Source: Nitrososphaerales archaeon TH5895
GTDB taxonomy: Archaea > Thermoproteota > Nitrososphaeria > Nitrososphaerales > Nitrososphaeraceae
Direction of reading: 5' to 3'
Length of the DNA stretch: 8,332 bases
Assembly: GCA_014523695.1 (NCBI GenBank)
Contig: JAATVS010000046.1
Coordinates: 1-8,332, forward strand
The notes beneath the pieces were generated by a model that saw only the letters and a program-made list of their open reading frames with translations, did not search any database and was not told the DNA's origin. Below are positions 5,603 through 8,332 of the stretch, one piece after another; the stretch's first letter is position 1, and each line of letters begins with the position of its first letter. The position numbers were made by a program, and so were the translations under genes.

Positions 5603-7090
5603 TCACTTTTTTTCGACTGTCTTCACAAGCTGGTTTCTAGCGTATTCATCAAATTCGTTACGAGCATCATTATATCCTCGTTCAAGCAACAGCTTTATAG
5701 TCTCGGAAGAGAAATCAAAGGTTTTATTAGAAATTGTATGCTCGTCGTTTTTTCGGTCTACGCGTATTATTTCATCTATCTCAAACCGTCCTTCAAGTAT
5801 GTCTTGGAATCGTCTTGGCTTCAAGAACTGACCATGGAAATTTGTTTTCCGGTTTAAGAGATTGGTGATAAAGTTCTTGTCCACTCCTCTTTCCTCAGCA
5901 CCCTTTATTAGGTCCTTTATCAAATCAACAAAATCAGATACTAACAGAAGCATGGTCTCCTCTTGTTGCGTCCTATCTGAAAAAGTTATATCGCTATTTC
6001 TATTGATAACTCCGTCCCTATCAGATGGAATCTCTGTCTGTTTTTTAGGATGTAAATTAATTACGCAGATCCCTAACCGAGGAACCCTATCTTTTAATCC
6101 TCTTACCTTCCACCAATAATATCTATGCATTAGAACTAACTGCATTAATGGAGTATTGGTCATAAGACCCCCGTCCCAAAAATACCGCATCTCTTTTCTG
6201 TGACTATAACCATTGTCATTTCCATTAGTTGTCTTCTTTACATCAATTTGTTTACTATTACTAGCCGATTCAGAGTTATAGCTTTCAACTTCTATTTTAG
6301 CAAAATCAAAATTAACTGGATATGACCCGCTTGCTATAACTTGATCGGATGTAATACCCTTATCATAGTGGATCACGCGTTCAAATCCGATTTCCTTATC
6401 GTTATGACTGATGAATTTCCCGTACTCTGTTTTCCTTGATCCGTCTTCCTTGGGATAGCTGTCAAATGTAACTGGGGTACCATCTGCGACATCAACTGCC
6501 ACCAGTAATAGCCTTGGCTGATTGTCCTCTTGTGTGGTGGCTATTGGAAATTTTGCAAACCGTTCTAGACTTCGTTTTAATGGTTCGTTACTATAGCGAT
6601 ACCAGGTATTGTCGGAATCATAAAATTTACTGTCACGCGTAGGTCCATGTGGATAAAAGACAGTTGGTACTCCAAATATTGCAAACTCTTTAGCTGAAAA
6701 GTACCTTCTTGCGGCTTCTCCTGACGCAATCTCTCTATTCATTGCATGCCAATAATCCCACCAAGGCTTAAAGAAGGGATTAGTGTCCACCATCGAATCT
6801 TTGGAGAGGTAATTCCAGAAATCGACAAGTCTCTCTGCAGATCCTTCATAGGTTTGATTCTCCACGACATAACTTACAAGAACGGCAGCATTGATAGCAC
6901 CTATTGAGGTGCCTGCAACAATATTGAACATGGACCTTCCTTTCTCTCCTCCTTCTTCATCTCTATTTGATAAGAATTCATATATTGCCCTATACGCTCC
7001 AGCTTCATAGGCGCCAAGTGATCCGCCTCCTTGAAGCACTAACGCTCGCTCCTTCTCTGGAATATCTGTTTTCTTCTTAATACTGGACAT
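5603..7090 (-). CDS. Patatin-like phospholipase / lipid acyl hydrolase
   Basis: This is a 495-residue patatin-family protein, expected to hydrolyse acyl esters of lipids with a Ser-Asp dyad. The oxyanion-hole motif GGGSLGAY is at residues 21-28, the nucleophile elbow G-T-S-I-G has Ser62, and the Asp is D306 in DGG, followed by NTPL. An ASGSYPVNF block before the Asp is also typical of the family. Residues from about 330 onward form a charged, helical C-terminal extension beyond the core domain. No signal peptide or helix is seen, so it is probably cytosolic or peripherally attached. ATG 7090 is preferred over the in-frame GTG at 7108 because the TATA box predicts transcription starting near 7094, downstream of that GTG. 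Many archaeal membrane lipids are ether-linked, so the natural ester substrate is uncertain. All catalytic residues are intact. Confidence 0.9.
   Translation of the reverse strand: MSSIKKKTDIPEKERALVLQGGGSLGAYEAGAYRAIYEFLSNRDEEGGEKGRSMFNIVAGTSIGAINAAVLVSYVVENQTYEGSAERLVDFWNYLSKDSMVDTNPFFKPWWDYWHAMNREIASGEAARRYFSAKEFAIFGVPTVFYPHGPTRDSKFYDSDNTWYRYSNEPLKRSLERFAKFPIATTQEDNQPRLLLVAVDVADGTPVTFDSYPKEDGSRKTEYGKFISHNDKEIGFERVIHYDKGITSDQVIASGSYPVNFDFAKIEVESYNSESASNSKQIDVKKTTNGNDNGYSHRKEMRYFWDGGLMTNTPLMQLVLMHRYYWWKVRGLKDRVPRLGICVINLHPKKQTEIPSDRDGVINRNSDITFSDRTQQEETMLLLVSDFVDLIKDLIKGAEERGVDKNFITNLLNRKTNFHGQFLKPRRFQDILEGRFEIDEIIRVDRKNDEHTISNKTFDFSSETIKLLLERGYNDARNEFDEYARNQLVKTVEKK
5607..5613 (+). terminator. 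T7 run, possible terminator of the propeller transcript
   Basis: Seven consecutive T on the plus strand lie about 98 bp past the propeller stop, inside the extreme 3' end of the convergent patatin gene, where they encode its Lys-rich tail. If used, the two convergent transcripts would overlap slightly. Confidence 0.3.
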
Positions 7091-7114
7091 GCTGTTAAGA
7101 TAGCACACGCTTCC

Positions 7115-7125
7115 AAGATAAAAAA
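7115..7125 (-). promoter_or_regulatory. TATA box for the patatin gene
   Basis: The minus strand reads TTTTTATCTT with its core centred near 7120.5. A 26-bp spacing gives a start near 7094, about 4 nt before ATG 7090. This supports the shorter protein start. Confidence 0.5.
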
Positions 7126-7168
7126 TGTTGTGTTAAACTGTAGAATACATTAATCAATTACGTCGACA

Positions 7169-7548
7169 TTACAACCGTATCCCTACTCGTCTTCCAGGTA
7201 TTCCAGTCACAATCATAATCATGCCCACACCAATACTAAATCCTCTTGACCATCCACGGCTTTCTTTGTCTCCAAATCCATGAATGACTCTAGAGATACC
7301 ATCAATTAAGAAAGCCATTTCAATCAGTAGTATTAGAAATACAGAGGTTCCTACTGGAAATATCATTACTATTAGGGCCAAAATAATGGCTATGATGCCG
7401 TAAAGTCTCAGGACGAACCAACCAAGAATCTCTTTACTGAAAACAACCCAGAACCCAATACTTAAGTTGTGCCTCGCAAAACGCGAGATCACATCACTCT
7501 CTGGGATAGCTGATATCCAAAAAGTAAAACTAGCACAAGAGGACTAGA
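7169..7548 (-). pseudogene. Truncated DUF308 / HdeD-like gene remnant
   Basis: An open frame from GTG 7492 to 7169 encodes 107 residues. Its middle (YGIIAIILALIVMIFP through FLIDGISRVIHGF and SRGFSIGVGM) aligns with the second hairpin of the intact DUF308 protein at 1139-1705, including G-I-x-x-(I/V)-x-x-G and SR-x-FSIGVG. The third hairpin is absent: after GMIMIVTGI the frame runs into PGRRVGIRL and stops, and the next 60 bp contain no hydrophobic coding remnant. Upstream, another frame (7492-7548) encodes PLVLVLLFGYQLSQRVM, which may be the frame-shifted tail of the first hairpin. A normal relative has about 190 residues and six helices, so this copy retains roughly a third. No clear TATA box precedes it. 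A short membrane protein could still be made, but a decaying gene is more likely. Confidence 0.6.
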
Positions 7549-7572
7549 CCGGTTCTAATATTAGGTTGTGGT

Positions 7573-8118
7573 TCAAGAACGCCCGACAACGTCATGCCTG
7601 CTTTTGACTATCATTAGGACGTACGAGGCCGTAACAGGAATAAGAAGTAAGAACGCAACATTTAGAACTGGATCGTTTAATGTGCCAGATATCATAGCAT
7701 TAGCTATATATCGTACGAGTATAACTGTGACAGGAACAATAAGTGCAAAATAAGCAATCAGGTAGAGTCTCTTCGTAAAGACAGAAAGTTTGTGTTCCTG
7801 TCCAATGTACAGACCAAAGATTACAAACGCCAATCCCATCATGAAGACAATAATGGTCAGGTTTAGCTGGATGATATTTCCTTGTCTTGATTGTTCCAAA
7901 AGCTCTATTATGGTATCAAGGCGATCTGCTGTCTCTCCCCCACTTGTGTTCTCAAATGAATCTTGACCAAAAACTGCTTGCTGGGCATAAACGGCAGAAC
8001 CCAAATCGAACGGTGTAAGTAAAAGCAACAGCAAAGTAATCTTCAAATGAATCGACAACAATCGATATGACTTTTTGGACGAGCGATAATTAAATCTATC
8101 AGACTCTGGCTTTATCAA
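7573..8118 (-). CDS. Exported three-helix membrane protein, unknown function
   Basis: This is a 181-residue protein that I do not recognise. A basic N-terminus (residues 1-23) precedes a hydrophobic segment (24-38) and an A-V-Y-A-Q-Q sequence at 42-47 that looks like a signal-peptidase site. An acidic, Gly/Gln-rich extracytoplasmic stretch of about 40 residues follows and contains a short helix (DRLDTIIELLEQ). Then come three membrane helices at about 85-106, 117-139 and 149-170 and a basic C-terminal tail (KSRHDVVGR). TTG 8118 is the start favoured by a TATA box about 38 bp upstream. An in-frame TAA lies seven codons earlier and there is no ATG until the first membrane helix; TTGs at residues 20-21 are alternatives. 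There is an 80-bp gap to the DUF308 remnant. It is probably an envelope protein; no catalytic motif is visible. Confidence 0.75.
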   Translation of the reverse strand: MIKPESDRFNYRSSKKSYRLLSIHLKITLLLLLLTPFDLGSAVYAQQAVFGQDSFENTSGGETADRLDTIIELLEQSRQGNIIQLNLTIIVFMMGLAFVIFGLYIGQEHKLSVFTKRLYLIAYFALIVPVTVILVRYIANAMISGTLNDPVLNVAFLLLIPVTASYVLMIVKSRHDVVGRS

Positions 8119-8150
8119 GACTAGGCTAAGCCAAGTTTACTGGCCAGTTG

Positions 8151-8160
8151 AAAAGTATAA
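8151..8160 (-). promoter_or_regulatory. TATA box for the 181-aa membrane protein
   Basis: The minus strand reads TTATACTTTT. Centred near 8156, it predicts a transcript start near 8130 and a leader of about 12 nt to TTG 8118. A second AT-rich site at 8182-8191 is a weaker alternative. Confidence 0.45.
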
Positions 8161-8216
8161 TCATTACAATACTCTGTCTGCAAATAAATAGAAAATCAAA
8201 ATATTAGAGTTATTAA

Positions 8217-8332
8217 TTATCCTATTTTCTTCATTTTTGAACCGCATTTAGGGCATGCGATTTCTCTGTGCTCATTACCACAACTCATACAATAGTATTT
8301 TATCGGACTATATCCGTAAGTGGAAGGGCTCA
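8217..8332 (-). CDS. Partial zinc-ribbon protein, C-terminal end only
   Basis: The last 37 residues of a protein read in from the right edge of the window and end at TAA 8217-8219. They contain a four-cysteine zinc ribbon: C-M-S-C, eight residues, then C-P-K-C, followed by a basic tail (GSKMKKIG). The segment before it (STYGYSPIKYYC) is Tyr-rich. An ATG lies between the first two cysteines, so the true start must be upstream, outside the window. C-terminal ribbons of this kind occur in many small archaeal proteins and in larger ones, so the overall function cannot be judged. There is a 98-bp gap to the membrane protein gene on the same strand. Confidence 0.75.
   Translation of the reverse strand, partial: SPSTYGYSPIKYYCMSCGNEHREIACPKCGSKMKKIG

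Noticed and set aside
5862..6119. Plus-strand frame inside the patatin gene
   Set aside because: It is antisense to a clear patatin coding region and has biased, shadow-type composition.
7568..7753. Plus-strand frame antisense to the 181-aa membrane protein
   Set aside because: The minus strand has a signal peptide and three helices; the plus-strand product has no feature of its own.

Overview
The window reads as a moderately AT-rich archaeal chromosome segment, most likely from a soil-type ammonia oxidiser of the Nitrososphaeria (Thaumarchaeota). The evidence is indirect. Six genes have an archaeal TATA box about 26 bp before a start codon and so would have 0-12 nt leaders; initiation at TTG and GTG is common; there is a secreted YVTN beta-propeller and there are DUF308 (HdeD-like) membrane proteins. 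No ribosomal or ammonia-oxidation marker is present, so the assignment rests on style and gene content rather than on a diagnostic gene.

Layout. 1-1138: a 58-aa CxxC/HxH protein (+), then a divergent pair of unrecognised small soluble proteins (120 aa on -, 96 aa on +). Their shared 205-bp spacer holds a perfect 8-bp inverted repeat between the two predicted promoters. 1139-1705: a complete three-hairpin DUF308 membrane protein with a TTG start at the predicted transcription start. 1810-3342: a 14-helix DHA2-type major facilitator exporter (-) with a TTG start that is forced by an in-frame stop directly upstream. 3343-4414: about 1.07 kb without an intact gene. It contains two decayed genes, a SHOCT-domain protein (two in-frame nonsense codons and a frameshift) and a SnoaL-like ester cyclase (two compensating frameshifts and a lost start). 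4415-5509: an exported eight-unit YVTN beta-propeller with a recent 126-bp internal duplication. 5603-7090: a patatin-like phospholipase (-) with an intact Ser/Asp dyad. 7169-7548: a truncated DUF308 paralogue (-). 7573-8118: a signal-peptide-bearing three-helix membrane protein (-). 8217-8332: the C-terminus of a zinc-ribbon protein (-) running off the window.

How the genes relate. Most genes appear to be transcribed singly from their own TATA boxes, not as operons. The shared theme is the cell envelope: an exporter, two DUF308 proteins (one broken), an exported propeller, a lipid acyl hydrolase and a secreted/membrane protein. This looks like accessory envelope and stress-response DNA with active gene decay. 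I see no CRISPR array, tRNA, rRNA, transposase or integrase. No convincing new multi-gene system is visible; the most testable novelty is the divergent small-gene pair with its candidate operator.
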